DNA of 64,000 bases, from contig NZ_CP005188.1 in assembly GCF_001563285.1 (NCBI RefSeq), forward strand, positions 253,501 to 317,500. Direction: 5' to 3'. Shown piece after piece: positions 29,242-37,993 of the stretch. Each line of letters starts with the position of its first letter. Within the stretch, counting starts at the first letter, position 1. The notes under the pieces are model-generated. The model was not told where the DNA came from. It made no database searches and was given only the letters and a program-made list of their open reading frames with translations. The DNA comes from Sphingobium sp. MI1205. GTDB lineage: Bacteria; Pseudomonadota; Alphaproteobacteria; Sphingomonadales; Sphingomonadaceae. Made by a program: the position numbers and the translations under genes.

Positions 29242-30213
29242 ATGCCTAGCCCTTCGCCCTATTCGCCCGAATCCCGGCGCAAGCGCGTCGCCCAGGACGC
29301 CCGCGCCCACATCCACCGCCATATCGCCAAGGTCCGCCCGGGCAGCCACGCCTTTGAAATCGTGAAGCGCGTCGCCGTCGGCACCTATAATGACGGCTTC
29401 ATCCATGCGGGAAACCTTGCCTACCTGTCGCTGATGACGCTTTTTCCCTTCTTCATCGTCGCGGCGGCGGTGGCGAGCATCTTTGGCCGGTCTGACGACG
29501 GCCTGGCCGCGGTCGGCGCTTTCCTGGCAACGGTGCCGCCCGGTGTCGCATCCGTCGTGAAACAGCCGATCATCGACGTCCTCAACGCCCGCACCGGCCC
29601 GCTGCTCTGGCTGGGCGGACTGGTGGGCCTGTGGACCGTGGGCAGCCTTATCGAAACGATCCGCGACATTCTGCGCCGCGCCTACGGGACAAAGAGCACG
29701 CGTCCCTTCTGGCACTATCGGCTCAACGCGATCGGCATCACCCTGATCAGCGTCTTTGCCGTCATGTTCGCCTTTTCCGTGCAGGTCGTCATCACCGGCA
29801 TCGACCAGTTCCTGCGCCAGATATTGCCCTTCGCGGATCAGGCGATCCAGATCGTCACGCTGACGCGCATCCTGCCGATGCTGATCCTGTGCGTCGCGCT
29901 CTACTATCTTTACGTGTCGCTGACCCCCAGCGCGTACAAGGACAATCGCTTCCCCAAATGGCCCGGCGCGGTGGCTACGTCGCTCTGGTGGTATGGCGTC
30001 ACGATGCTGCTGCCTCATACGCTGTCGCTGCTGGGCGGCTATGACCGCACCTATGGCAGCCTGGCGGGTGTCATGATCACGCTCATTTTTTTCTTCCTCG
30101 TTGGCTTGGGCGTGGTAATTGGCGCGGAACTCAACGCGGCGCTTGCTGAATTTCCCGAAGAGGAACAGGCGCCTGCTGGGGCGGATAGCAAAGGGAACGG
30201 GACAGTAGAATGA
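29242..30213 (+). CDS. YihY/virulence factor BrkB family membrane protein
   Basis: 323 aa, about six TM helices in the UPF0761/YihY region (about 55-300; for instance GNLAYLSLMTLFPFFIVAAA, LLWLGGLVGLWTVGSLIETI and GVMITLIFFFLVGLGVVIGAELNAAL). The old name ribonuclease BN is a misassignment for this family. Function is unsettled; envelope or transport roles are discussed. The stop overlaps the fabI start by 4 nt. Confidence 0.85.
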   Translation: MPSPSPYSPESRRKRVAQDARAHIHRHIAKVRPGSHAFEIVKRVAVGTYNDGFIHAGNLAYLSLMTLFPFFIVAAAVASIFGRSDDGLAAVGAFLATVPPGVASVVKQPIIDVLNARTGPLLWLGGLVGLWTVGSLIETIRDILRRAYGTKSTRPFWHYRLNAIGITLISVFAVMFAFSVQVVITGIDQFLRQILPFADQAIQIVTLTRILPMLILCVALYYLYVSLTPSAYKDNRFPKWPGAVATSLWWYGVTMLLPHTLSLLGGYDRTYGSLAGVMITLIFFFLVGLGVVIGAELNAALAEFPEEEQAPAGADSKGNGTVE

Positions 30214-31019
30214 CGGGCTTGATGGCGGGGAAGCGGGGGCTCATCATGGGGCTCGCAAATGACAAGTCGCTGGCATGGGGCATTTCAAAGGCCCTGCGCG
30301 CACAGGGCGCGGAGCTGGCCTTTTCCTATCAGGGTGAAGCGCTGGCGAAGCGCGTTCGGCCTTTGGCGGAGGAGCTTGGGTCGGATTTCCTGATCGATTG
30401 CGATGTGTCCGACATGGACAAGCTTGACGCCGCCTTTGACGAGGTGAAGGCGCGCTGGGGCAAGCTGGACTTCGTCGTTCACGCCATCGGCTTTTCCGAC
30501 AAGAACGAGCTGCGCGGCAAATATGTCGACACCAGCCTCGAAAATTTCCTGATGACCATGAACATCTCGGCCTACAGCTTCGTCGCCGTCGCCCGGCGCG
30601 CGCGCGCGTTGATGGCGGAGGGCGGCAGCCTGCTGACCCTGTCCTACTATGGCGCGGAAAAGGTGATCCCGCATTATAACGTCATGGGCGTCGCCAAGGC
30701 GGCGCTGGAAACCAGCGTCAAATATCTGGCGATGGACCTGGGGCCTGAAAATATCCGCGTCAACGCCATTTCCGCCGGTCCCATCAAGACGCTGGCCGCC
30801 AGCGGCATCGGCGATTTCCGCTACATCATGAAGTGGAACGAACTGAACAGCCCGCTGCGCCGCAACGTGACGATCGAGGATGTGGGCGGCGCTGGCCTCT
30901 ACCTCCTCTCCGATCTGGCGTCCGGCGTGACGGGTGAAGTCCATCATGTCGACGCGGGCTACAACGTCATCGGCATGAAGGCCGAGGACGCGCCCGACAT
31001 TGCGCTGGACAAAGGTTGA
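30210..31019 (+). CDS. fabI: Enoyl-[acyl-carrier-protein] reductase (NADH)
   Basis: 269 aa. Short-chain-dehydrogenase-like enzyme of type II fatty acid synthesis; target of triclosan and diazaborines. MGLANDKSLAWGIS is the FabI variant of the nucleotide-binding loop; the catalytic Tyr and Lys are in LSYYGAEKVIPHYNVMGVAKAALE. Same operon as YihY by ATGA overlap. Confidence 0.95.
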   Translation: MTGLMAGKRGLIMGLANDKSLAWGISKALRAQGAELAFSYQGEALAKRVRPLAEELGSDFLIDCDVSDMDKLDAAFDEVKARWGKLDFVVHAIGFSDKNELRGKYVDTSLENFLMTMNISAYSFVAVARRARALMAEGGSLLTLSYYGAEKVIPHYNVMGVAKAALETSVKYLAMDLGPENIRVNAISAGPIKTLAASGIGDFRYIMKWNELNSPLRRNVTIEDVGGAGLYLLSDLASGVTGEVHHVDAGYNVIGMKAEDAPDIALDKG

Positions 31020-31047
31020 GTTGAAAAACCCAGCTTGTTAGGTTATT

Positions 31048-31281
31048 GTGGTTACGGTTCACCGCGCGGCTGGCTTCCGCTTCATCATCTATGTCGATGA
31101 TCATGCGCCCGCTCACATCCATGCGGTGGGACCGGGTGAAGCAAAGATCGACATATCGGGTGCGGCGCCCCGGCTCGTATGGGCTCATGGGCTGACAAGG
31201 GCGGATGTCCGCCGCGTAATGGCGATTGTCGTTGAACAGCAGGCGATGCTTTTGTCGCGGTGGAGGGATATTCATGGTTGA
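31048..31281 (+). CDS. DUF4160 family protein
   Basis: 77 aa. DUF4160 signature: a short strand pair (FRFIIYVDDHAPAHIHAVGP) with D/H-rich residues, then GEAKIDIS and a C-terminal helix. GTG start 31048, 28 bp after fabI. It overlaps the next gene (DUF2442) by 8 nt. The DUF4160-DUF2442 pair recurs in bacteria and has been suggested to be a toxin-antitoxin-like module; function unproven. Confidence 0.72.
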   Translation: MVTVHRAAGFRFIIYVDDHAPAHIHAVGPGEAKIDISGAAPRLVWAHGLTRADVRRVMAIVVEQQAMLLSRWRDIHG

Positions 31282-31681
31282 GATCAGTGATGCCGCCATC
31301 GATGCGGCCCTGGAACGCGGCATGCTTGCTCGTGAACTGGAGCCACGCGCAGCCACCGCGCATTATGATGCAGCTTCCGACCGCGTGGTCGTGGACCTTA
31401 CCAATGGTTGCACCTTCGCTTTTCCGCCGCGGCTGGGCCAGGGGCTGGAAAACGCCACCGCCGATCAGATCGCGTCGGTGGAAGTCAGCCCTTCCGGTTA
31501 CGGGCTTCATTGGGAGCAACTGGATACCGATCTTTCCATCCCGGGTCTGATGGCTGGCCTGTTCGGTACGCGCGCCCATATGGCGCGCCTTGCCGGGCGA
31601 GCGCGTTCCCCTGCAAAGGCTGCGGCTGCGCGGGCAAATGGCGCCAAAGGCGGCCGACCCCGCAAGCAGGCAGGTATATGA
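31274..31681 (+). CDS. DUF2442 family protein
   Basis: 135 aa. The DUF2442 domain (about 25-90) is followed by a basic Ala/Lys tail ([25 protein letters not shown]) that looks nucleic-acid binding, often seen in the antitoxin-like partner. ATG 31274 gives [16 protein letters not shown]. The stop TGA overlaps the aroC ATG, so the pair is translationally coupled to an essential biosynthetic gene. Confidence 0.72.
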   Translation: MVEISDAAIDAALERGMLARELEPRAATAHYDAASDRVVVDLTNGCTFAFPPRLGQGLENATADQIASVEVSPSGYGLHWEQLDTDLSIPGLMAGLFGTRAHMARLAGRARSPAKAAAARANGAKGGRPRKQAGI

Positions 31682-32751
31682 GCTTCAACACCTTCGGTCG
31701 CGTATTCCGCTTCTCCACCTGGGGCGAAAGCCATGGGCCTGCCATCGGAGCGGTGGTGGACGGCTGCCCTCCCGGCCTGCTCATCAGCGAAGCGGACATC
31801 CAGCCCTTCCTGGACAAGCGCAAACCCGGCACTTCCAAATTCACGACGCAACGCCGTGAACCCGATGAGGTGCGCATCCTCTCCGGCATCTTTGAAGGCC
31901 GCACGACCGGTACGCCGATCAGCCTGATGATCGAAAATACCGATCAGCGGTCGAAGGATTATTCGGACGTGGCCAATGCGTATCGCCCCGGCCATGCCGA
32001 CTATGCCTATGACGCCAAATATGGCTTTCGCGACTATCGCGGCGGGGGGCGTTCCTCGGCGCGCGAAACCGCCAGTCGCGTGGCGGCGGGTGCCGTCGCC
32101 CGGCTCGTCATCCCCGATGTCGATATCTTCGCCTATGTCAGCGAGATTGGCGGCGACGCTATCGACTATACCAATTTCGACGCGAGCGAGATCGACAACA
32201 ACCCCTTCTTCTGCCCTGATCCAGAGGCGGCCAGGCGCTGGGAACAACTGGTCGATGGCGCCCGCAAGGATGGTTCCTCGCTTGGCGCGGTCGTGGAATG
32301 CGTCGCCAGCGGCGTACCCGCCGGTTGGGGCGCGCCTCTCTACGCCAAGCTGGACAGCGAACTCGCCGCCGCGATGATGAGCATCAACGCGGTCAAGGGC
32401 GTCGAAATCGGCGACGGTTTCGCCGCCGCGCGCCTGCGTGGCGAAGAAAATGCCGATCCCATGCGGCCCGGCCCGGAAGGACCGGAATTTCTCGCCAATC
32501 ACGCGGGCGGCATCGCGGGCGGCATCTCCACTGGCCAGCCGATCAAGCTGCGCGTCGCGTTCAAGCCGACCAGTTCCATCCTGATTCCGGTGGAAACCGT
32601 GACGCGGGAGGGCGAAGCATCCGACATCATCACCAAGGGCCGCCACGATCCCTGCGTCGGCATTCGCGGCGTGCCGGTGGTGGAAGCGATGATGGCGCTC
32701 GTGCTGGCCGACCAAAAACTGCTCCATCGCGCCCAGTGCGGCGGCGACTAG
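31678..32751 (+). CDS. aroC: Chorismate synthase
   Basis: 357 aa. Last shikimate-pathway step, EPSP to chorismate, needs reduced FMN. Family motifs: [18 protein letters not shown] (N-terminus), [29 protein letters not shown] and the C-terminal [21 protein letters not shown] 31678 gives [20 protein letters not shown]; the frame running back to 31408 is inside DUF2442. Confidence 0.97.
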   Translation: MSFNTFGRVFRFSTWGESHGPAIGAVVDGCPPGLLISEADIQPFLDKRKPGTSKFTTQRREPDEVRILSGIFEGRTTGTPISLMIENTDQRSKDYSDVANAYRPGHADYAYDAKYGFRDYRGGGRSSARETASRVAAGAVARLVIPDVDIFAYVSEIGGDAIDYTNFDASEIDNNPFFCPDPEAARRWEQLVDGARKDGSSLGAVVECVASGVPAGWGAPLYAKLDSELAAAMMSINAVKGVEIGDGFAAARLRGEENADPMRPGPEGPEFLANHAGGIAGGISTGQPIKLRVAFKPTSSILIPVETVTREGEASDIITKGRHDPCVGIRGVPVVEAMMALVLADQKLLHRAQCGGD

Positions 32752-32780
32752 TATGTCCTAACAGGTCGAAACGGGCAGAT

Positions 32781-32887
32781 TCCCCGGCAGACGCTGGATT
32801 GGCGCGAGACGACTCGCGTGATCTGGGTTATTATCCTGCTCATTGATCGCCCGCGGGAGGGCGAGCGGCAGTGCGTAAGCCTGGGGA
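32781..32887 (+). ncRNA. Candidate structured RNA after aroC (three-way junction)
   Basis: Within the 465-bp non-coding gap between aroC and phzF. TCCCCGG (32781) pairs with the later CTGGGGA (ending 32887), ACGC (32791) with GCGT (32873), enclosing two perfect hairpins, CGCGAG-acga-CTCGCG (32803-32818) and TCGCCC-gcggga-GGGCGA (32847-32864). A strong terminator follows at 32,960. No match recalled to 6S, SRP, RNase P or tmRNA. It could be a free RNA or a 3' UTR; strand is set from the terminator. Confidence 0.4.
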
Positions 32888-32959
32888 GCGTCATTCCTCT
32901 TCGGCCTTTGGCCCAAAGCATGGATTGACGGTCAAAACGTCCCCTCAAGCCGCGAACAC

Positions 32960-32995
32960 GGGCCAGCCATGGAGACATGGCTGGCCCATTTTCTT
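32960..32995 (+). terminator. Rho-independent terminator
   Basis: 12-bp perfect stem GGGCCAGCCATG / CATGGCTGGCCC, GAGA tetraloop, then ATTTTCTT. It ends the transcript that begins at fabI/aroC or at the structured RNA. 208 nt separate it from the aroC stop, which is long for a plain gene-end terminator and supports a separate RNA. Confidence 0.85.
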
Positions 32996-33020
32996 AGGAG
33001 TAAGGACCACACCCAAATCC

Positions 33021-33118
33021 GTCGTCCCAGCGACCCGTTAGGGCGGCGAAGCCAACGCTGGGATCTCCCGCTACGTCGCGCCTTCCCCGGCGAAACTCCA
33101 GCCTGCGCTGGAATGACG
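33021..33118. repeat. Intergenic palindromic repeat
   Basis: Contains TCCCAGCG...CGCTGGGA around a GGGCGGCG core and CCAGC-ctgc-GCTGG before AATGACG. Another, more degraded unit of the repeat family seen at 19,153 and 24,035. The remaining 98 bp up to phzF contain nothing else recognisable. Confidence 0.65.
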
Positions 33119-33216
33119 GGGCGTTTACACGCTTGCCAGGGACCACTCCCGCCCAACCGGCCCTATCCCTCGCTACCCTGCACCGCCATCATGACGCCAT
33201 CACCCAAGGACAGCTC

Positions 33217-34005
33217 ATGACCGGTCTCCCCTTCACACAGGTCGATGCCTTCGCCGACGCGCCTTTCACCGGCAATCCTGCGGCGGTCATGCCGCTCGAC
33301 CGCTGGCTCGACGACGCCACGCTCCAGGCGATCGCGCAGGAAAATAACCTCTCTGAAACCGCCTTCACCGTGCCCACGCCGGACGATCCGGACGCCGACT
33401 ATGCGCTGCGCTGGTTCACCCCGGCCGTGGAGGTGAAGCTGTGCGGCCATGCCACGCTGGCGAGCGGGCATGTGCTGATGGGCAGCCGCACCGCGCTCCA
33501 ATTTCGCACGCGTCAGGCGGGCGTCCTGACGGTCAAGCGCGATGGCGACGGCTACGCCCTTTCGCTCCCCGCCTGGACGATGGAGCCGCGCCCGCTGCCC
33601 GATTTCGCAGCAGGCCTCGGCGGCGCGCCCGTCGAATCGCATTGGCGCGACGGCGGCTACAGCCTGTTCCTTTTTCCCGATGCCGCCGCCGTCCGTGCGC
33701 TACGCCCCGATTTCGCGGTGCTGCGCGCGCTGGGCAACATCATGCTGATCGCCACCGCACCGGGCGAGGACAGCGACATCATCAGCCGCGTGTTCGTGCC
33801 GGGCGGCGGCGTGGATGAAGACCCCGTCACCGGCTCGGCTCATTGCCTGCTCACGCCCTTCTGGGCGCAGCGCCTCGGCAAGACAAAGCTCAGCGCCGTT
33901 CAGGCGTCGGCGCGCGGCGGCCATATCGGGTGCAGGCTGGAAGGCGACCGAGTGATCCTCACCGGCGCCTGCCGCACCGTGATAGAAGGCCAGTTCATCC
34001 TCTAG
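33217..34005 (+). CDS. PhzF-family isomerase/epimerase
   Basis: 262 aa. Diaminopimelate-epimerase-like fold of the PhzF family: FTQVDAFADAPFTGNPAAVM at the N-terminus, the catalytic Glu in NNLSETAFTVP, LCGHATLASGHV, and the C-terminal GRGGHIGC-like block (ARGGHIGCRL). Substrate unknown; no phenazine genes nearby. ATG 33217. The TAG stop lies in the left arm of the inverted-repeat element that follows. Confidence 0.85.
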   Translation: MTGLPFTQVDAFADAPFTGNPAAVMPLDRWLDDATLQAIAQENNLSETAFTVPTPDDPDADYALRWFTPAVEVKLCGHATLASGHVLMGSRTALQFRTRQAGVLTVKRDGDGYALSLPAWTMEPRPLPDFAAGLGGAPVESHWRDGGYSLFLFPDAAAVRALRPDFAVLRALGNIMLIATAPGEDSDIISRVFVPGGGVDEDPVTGSAHCLLTPFWAQRLGKTKLSAVQASARGGHIGCRLEGDRVILTGACRTVIEGQFIL

Positions 34006-34150
34006 GCGGTATCGACATTCAGCCCTGGCGGCCTGCAAACGGCGATTTTCCGCGCTTCCGATGCTCACCTACTTTGAGTAGGCTGCGCTTCGGGTCACGA
34101 AAAAATCACCATTTTCGGCTCGCCCTCCTCTGAATGTCGATACCGCCTAG
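34002..34150. mobile_element. MITE-like element with 21-bp perfect terminal inverted repeats
   Basis: 149 bp. Left arm 34002-34022 begins CTAGGCGGTATCGACATTCA and is exactly the reverse complement of 34130-34150. Inside is a second hairpin (CCTACT-ttg-AGTAGG) with AAAAAATC and CGATTTTC stretches. The TAG stops of both convergent neighbours sit in the arms. No ORF. It could be a small non-autonomous mobile element or a bidirectional terminator derived from one. Confidence 0.6.
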
Positions 34151-35271
34151 GACGGAAACAGCCGCATCAGCTTCGCCAGCCCGCGCTTCACCGCCGCGCG
34201 CTGTTCCTTTTCCGGCGATATGCCGATGCGCACGACGGTCAGCCCCTGGCCGGGCGACACCAGAATATATTGCCCGCCATGACCGACGCAGCCGAACAGG
34301 CTTTGCGGTGCATCGCCCGGCATCAGCGCGCTTTCCTCGCCCTCGCGGTTCAGCCACAGATGCGCGCCATAGGCGGGGTTGCGGCGCGATGGCGTGCGCA
34401 TGAAGTCGACCCATTTTTCGGGCACGATCTGGTGTCCGTTCGGCCCGCGCCCATGGCGGCGCAGCAACTCGCCGAAACGCGCATAGTCGCGCGCCGTCAT
34501 ATGGATGAAACTGCCGCCGATCATCGTGCCCGCCGCGTCATATTCCGCCGTCAGGCTCGTGAGGCCCGCCGGGATCGCCAGCCGCCCGTCGATGAAGGTC
34601 TGCATCGCCTGCCGCCGCGCGTCGGGGCTGGCGCTGTTCGTCAGCATCCGCGCCATCAGGTCGGTCAGGATCAGCGTGCTGCCGGTGCTGTAGGAAAAGC
34701 GCGAGCCGGGCGCATGGGCCAGCGGCTTGGCTTCGGCAAAGGCGCTCATATTCTGCGCCCCGTCGGTGAATAGCATCCGTATGGTATCGGCCTGCGCCAG
34801 CGGTTCCTCATCCTCGACATGGTCCAGCCCTGACGTCATGGCGAGCAGTTGCCGCAAGGTGATCCGCCCGCGCGGATCGCCCGTCTGGCTCCACGCCGCG
34901 ACCGGCACCGGCGAATCGAGCGCCAGCCGCCCATCCGACACCATCAGCCCCACCAGCACCGCCGTCACGCTCTTGCCGATCGACCATCCCAGCAGCTTCG
35001 TGTCCGGCCCAAAGCCGGGCGCATAGCGTTCCGCGACGATCTCGCCCCGCCGCATGACGATGAGCGCGCGGGTTTCGCCCACATCCTCGTCGCCCTCGAA
35101 CAGCGGGTCGATCGCCGCGCGCAGATCGCCTGCGTCGACACCCACATCGTCCGCCACATGATAGCGCGGCTCCGGGTCGGCGGCGCGCACGGTGAGCGCT
35201 CCCACCGTCAACAGGGAGAAAATGGCGACCGCCGCGCCAATCTGCTTTACGCTTTTCCGCTCGAGCTTCAT
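34147..35271 (-). CDS. Serine hydrolase (class C beta-lactamase/PBP4* family)
   Basis: 374 aa. N-terminal signal anchor or signal peptide (IGAAVAIFSLLTVGALTVRAA). Catalytic SxxK is SIGK in LLGWSIGKSVTAVL; the Tyr motif is YSTG and the HGG box is VGHGGQY. Family members are peptidases, esterases or beta-lactam hydrolases; which one cannot be told. ATG 35271 gives MKLERKSVKQIGAAV. Its stop is inside the right arm of the preceding repeat element. Divergent from the small gene at 35,310. Confidence 0.82.
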   Translation of the reverse strand: MKLERKSVKQIGAAVAIFSLLTVGALTVRAADPEPRYHVADDVGVDAGDLRAAIDPLFEGDEDVGETRALIVMRRGEIVAERYAPGFGPDTKLLGWSIGKSVTAVLVGLMVSDGRLALDSPVPVAAWSQTGDPRGRITLRQLLAMTSGLDHVEDEEPLAQADTIRMLFTDGAQNMSAFAEAKPLAHAPGSRFSYSTGSTLILTDLMARMLTNSASPDARRQAMQTFIDGRLAIPAGLTSLTAEYDAAGTMIGGSFIHMTARDYARFGELLRRHGRGPNGHQIVPEKWVDFMRTPSRRNPAYGAHLWLNREGEESALMPGDAPQSLFGCVGHGGQYILVSPGQGLTVVRIGISPEKEQRAAVKRGLAKLMRLFPS

Positions 35272-35309
35272 AAGCCGCGCCCTTAGCACGGCTCATCGGA
35301 AAGGGGAGC

Positions 35310-35630
35310 ATGTCCGGCCGCCCGAAATGGATTTATGCTCTGGCAGCAGTCGCGGCGGCGCTTGCCCTGTTGCTCGCCTGGAACTGGAGTTCGCTGCGCG
35401 CGCGGGCAGCAGTGGGCGCGGGATTTGGCGCGCGCGTCATATGTTCCTGCCGCTATGTGGAGGGGCGCGCGATGGACAGCTGCAGGGGCGACAAGGAACC
35501 CGGCATGACGCTGGTGACGCTGTCGGATGATCCCGAATCGCGCAGCGTGGATGCCAGCGTCCCGCTGCTCGCGTCCCGCACCGCCCGCTATCGCCAGGGC
35601 TGGGGCTGCCTGCTCGACCCCATCGAGTAG
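35310..35630 (+). CDS. Hypothetical membrane-anchored protein with cysteine motif
   Basis: 106 aa. One N-terminal TM helix (IYALAAVAAALALLLAW) then a periplasmic part with ICSCRYVEGR, DSCRGDKEPG and a GWGCLLDP end; four Cys suggest disulfides. This sequence type is the small partner found next to such serine hydrolases in sphingomonads, as far as I recall, and the divergent arrangement here fits. Confidence 0.55.
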   Translation: MSGRPKWIYALAAVAAALALLLAWNWSSLRARAAVGAGFGARVICSCRYVEGRAMDSCRGDKEPGMTLVTLSDDPESRSVDASVPLLASRTARYRQGWGCLLDPIE

Positions 35631-35681
35631 CGCCGCACAGCCGGATATTGCCTCTCCCGCCACAGTCGCTACAGCCCCCTG

Positions 35682-37454
35682 ATGCGCCCCGACATCGCCA
35701 CGCTCCTGCACGACATTTTCGGCTTTCCGGCTTTCCGGGGCGTGCAGGAACAGGTGGTGGGCCGCGTCATGGCGGGTCAGCCGACCCTTGCCATCATGCC
35801 TACCGGTGCTGGCAAGTCGCTCTGCTACCAGCTTCCCGCCGTCGCGCTCGATGGCTGCTGCGTCGTCATCTCCCCCCTCATCGCCCTGATGCACGATCAG
35901 TTGCGCGCGGCACAGGCCGTTGGCATCCGCGCCGCCAGCCTGACCAGCGTCGATAGCGACTGGCGCGAAACGCAGGAACGGCTGCGCAATGGCGATCTCG
36001 ACCTGCTGTACGTCGCGCCGGAACGCGCCAGCGGCGAGGGTTTCCGCAACCTGCTGCGCACGACGAAGATCGCCCTGTTCGCCATAGACGAGGCGCATTG
36101 CGTGTCCGAATGGGGCCATGATTTCCGCCCCGATTACCGCTTGCTCCGCCCGCTGCTCGACGAATTTCCGGACGTCCCCCGCCTCGCGCTGACCGCCACC
36201 GCCGACGCCCACACGCGCGAGGATATTCTCGTCCAGCTGGGCATCCCGCGCGAAGGGCTGGTGATCGCGGGGTTCGACCGTCCCAATATCCGCTACGCCG
36301 TCCACCCGCGCGACGGCCTGCCGCGCCAGCTGTCGGACCTGATCGCCAGTCGTGAAGGCCCCGGCATCGTCTATGCGCCCACGCGCGCCGCCACCGAAAA
36401 GCTGGCTGAAACGCTGACCCGCACCGGCCGCCCGACCCGCGCCTATCATGCCGGACTGGCCCCCGCCGTGCGCGCCGCTAACCAGTCCGCCTTCATCGCC
36501 AGCGAGGATATGGTGATGGTCGCCACCATCGCTTTCGGCATGGGCATCGACAAGCCAGACGTCCGCTTCGTCGCCCACGCCGCCCTGCCCAAGTCGATCG
36601 AGGGCTATTATCAGGAATCGGGCCGCGCGGGCCGCGATGGCGAACCGGCTGAGGCGCATCTCTTCTGGGGCGCGGATGATTTCGCCCGTGCCCGCCAGCG
36701 TCTCACCGAGCTTGACCCCAGCCGGCAACAAGGCGAGCGCACCCGCATCACCGCCATGGGCGGCCTTGTCGAAACCGCCACCTGCCGCCGCGCCATATTG
36801 CTCCGCCACTTTGGCGAGAATCCGCCCGCAACCTGCGGCAATTGCGACAATTGCCTCAATCCGCCCGCCAGCATCGACGCCACCGAAACGGCCCGCAAGT
36901 TCCTGTCCGCGGTATATCGCACCGGCCAGAGCTTCGGTTCGGGTCATATCGAGCAAGTGCTGACCGGCGCCGTCACCGACCGCATCCGCGAACGGGGCCA
37001 CGACAAGATTTCCGTCTACGGCATCGTCTCGGGCGACGAAATATCGCTGCTGCGCCCTGTCTCGCGGGCGCTCATCGTGAAAGATGCTTTGCAAACTAAC
37101 GAACATGGCGGCCTTGAACTTGGGCCGAATGCCCGCCCGATCCTACGTGGCGAGGACGAAGTCAGCCTGCTGCTCGCCCCGCGCAAGGAACGTCGCCGCC
37201 GCAGCGCCCGCAACGGCAGCGCGGACAACCCGGTCGGCGATCCGCTGTTCGATGCCCTGCGCGCCTGCCGCCGCGAACTGGCGCAGGAGCAGGGCGTGCC
37301 TCCTTATGTGATCTTTCACGATTCAACCCTGCGCGAAATGGCCGAACAGCGCCCCACCAGCCTGGCTGAACTCGGCCACATCAGCGGCGTCGGACAGCGC
37401 AAGCTGGACGCCTATGGCGACGCTTTCCTTGCCGCCATCCGCCCCTTTCTTTGA
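35682..37454 (+). CDS. recQ: ATP-dependent DNA helicase RecQ
   Basis: 590 aa. 3'-5' helicase for recombination and fork repair. Walker A MPTGAGKSLCYQ (about 43-54), DEAH in IDEAHCVSEWGHDF, helicase motif VI QESGRAGRDGE, zinc-binding cysteines in the RQC region (TCRRAILLRHFGE and CGNCDNC), and a C-terminal HRDC domain (about 510-590). ATG start 35682. Confidence 0.95.
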   Translation: MRPDIATLLHDIFGFPAFRGVQEQVVGRVMAGQPTLAIMPTGAGKSLCYQLPAVALDGCCVVISPLIALMHDQLRAAQAVGIRAASLTSVDSDWRETQERLRNGDLDLLYVAPERASGEGFRNLLRTTKIALFAIDEAHCVSEWGHDFRPDYRLLRPLLDEFPDVPRLALTATADAHTREDILVQLGIPREGLVIAGFDRPNIRYAVHPRDGLPRQLSDLIASREGPGIVYAPTRAATEKLAETLTRTGRPTRAYHAGLAPAVRAANQSAFIASEDMVMVATIAFGMGIDKPDVRFVAHAALPKSIEGYYQESGRAGRDGEPAEAHLFWGADDFARARQRLTELDPSRQQGERTRITAMGGLVETATCRRAILLRHFGENPPATCGNCDNCLNPPASIDATETARKFLSAVYRTGQSFGSGHIEQVLTGAVTDRIRERGHDKISVYGIVSGDEISLLRPVSRALIVKDALQTNEHGGLELGPNARPILRGEDEVSLLLAPRKERRRRSARNGSADNPVGDPLFDALRACRRELAQEQGVPPYVIFHDSTLREMAEQRPTSLAELGHISGVGQRKLDAYGDAFLAAIRPFL

Positions 37455-37564
37455 GGGCGAAGATTTTTGGCGCGCCCTCTGCGCCTCCCCGCGCCAAAAA
37501 TCCCAAGCCCCTTGAATCAAGCCCCCCACAGGAGCATGGCTCCACGCAAGAAGGAGTCCCGCCC

Positions 37565-37993
37565 ATGTTTCGCCAACTCACCCCCAACCTCTACGTCTCC
37601 CCCCAGATCAGCGTCGATCAGGTGGACGAAGCCAAGGCGATGGGCGTGACCGTCATCATCAACAACCGCCCCGATGATGAGGAGCCGGGCCAGACCAATG
37701 GCGCAGAGATCGAAGCCGCCGCCAAGGCCGCCGGTATCGCCTATGCCGCGGTGCCGGTCGCCCATGGCGGCTTTGCTCCCTGGCAACTCGATGGCATGGC
37801 CGCCGCGCTTGGTCAGGCCGGGGAGGGCAAGGTTCTCGCCTATTGCCGCTCCGGCACGCGCAGCACGCTGCTGTGGGCGCTCACCCGCGCCCGCGCGGGC
37901 GATCATCCCGCAGCCCTGTCTGAAAAGGCGGAGGCGGCGGGCTATGACCTGACGCCGGTGCGTCAGATCATGGACGCGCTTTCCGCAGGTTAA
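37565..37993 (+). CDS. TIGR01244/DUF442-type sulfur transferase or phosphatase-like protein
   Basis: 142 aa, beta-lactamase-hydrolase-like (BLH, DUF442) domain with a CRSGTRS phosphatase-type P-loop (Cys in AYCRSGTRSTLLW). In other bacteria this domain is found with a rhodanese-like SQR partner in sulfide oxidation. Stop TAA overlaps the next gene by one base. ATG 37565; the longer frame crosses the gene gap. Confidence 0.78.
   Translation: MFRQLTPNLYVSPQISVDQVDEAKAMGVTVIINNRPDDEEPGQTNGAEIEAAAKAAGIAYAAVPVAHGGFAPWQLDGMAAALGQAGEGKVLAYCRSGTRSTLLWALTRARAGDHPAALSEKAEAAGYDLTPVRQIMDALSAG

Noticed and set aside
32781..32995. 6S RNA (ssrS)
   Set aside because: The fold is a three-way junction rather than a long hairpin with one central bubble, and none of the usual 6S gene neighbours are present.
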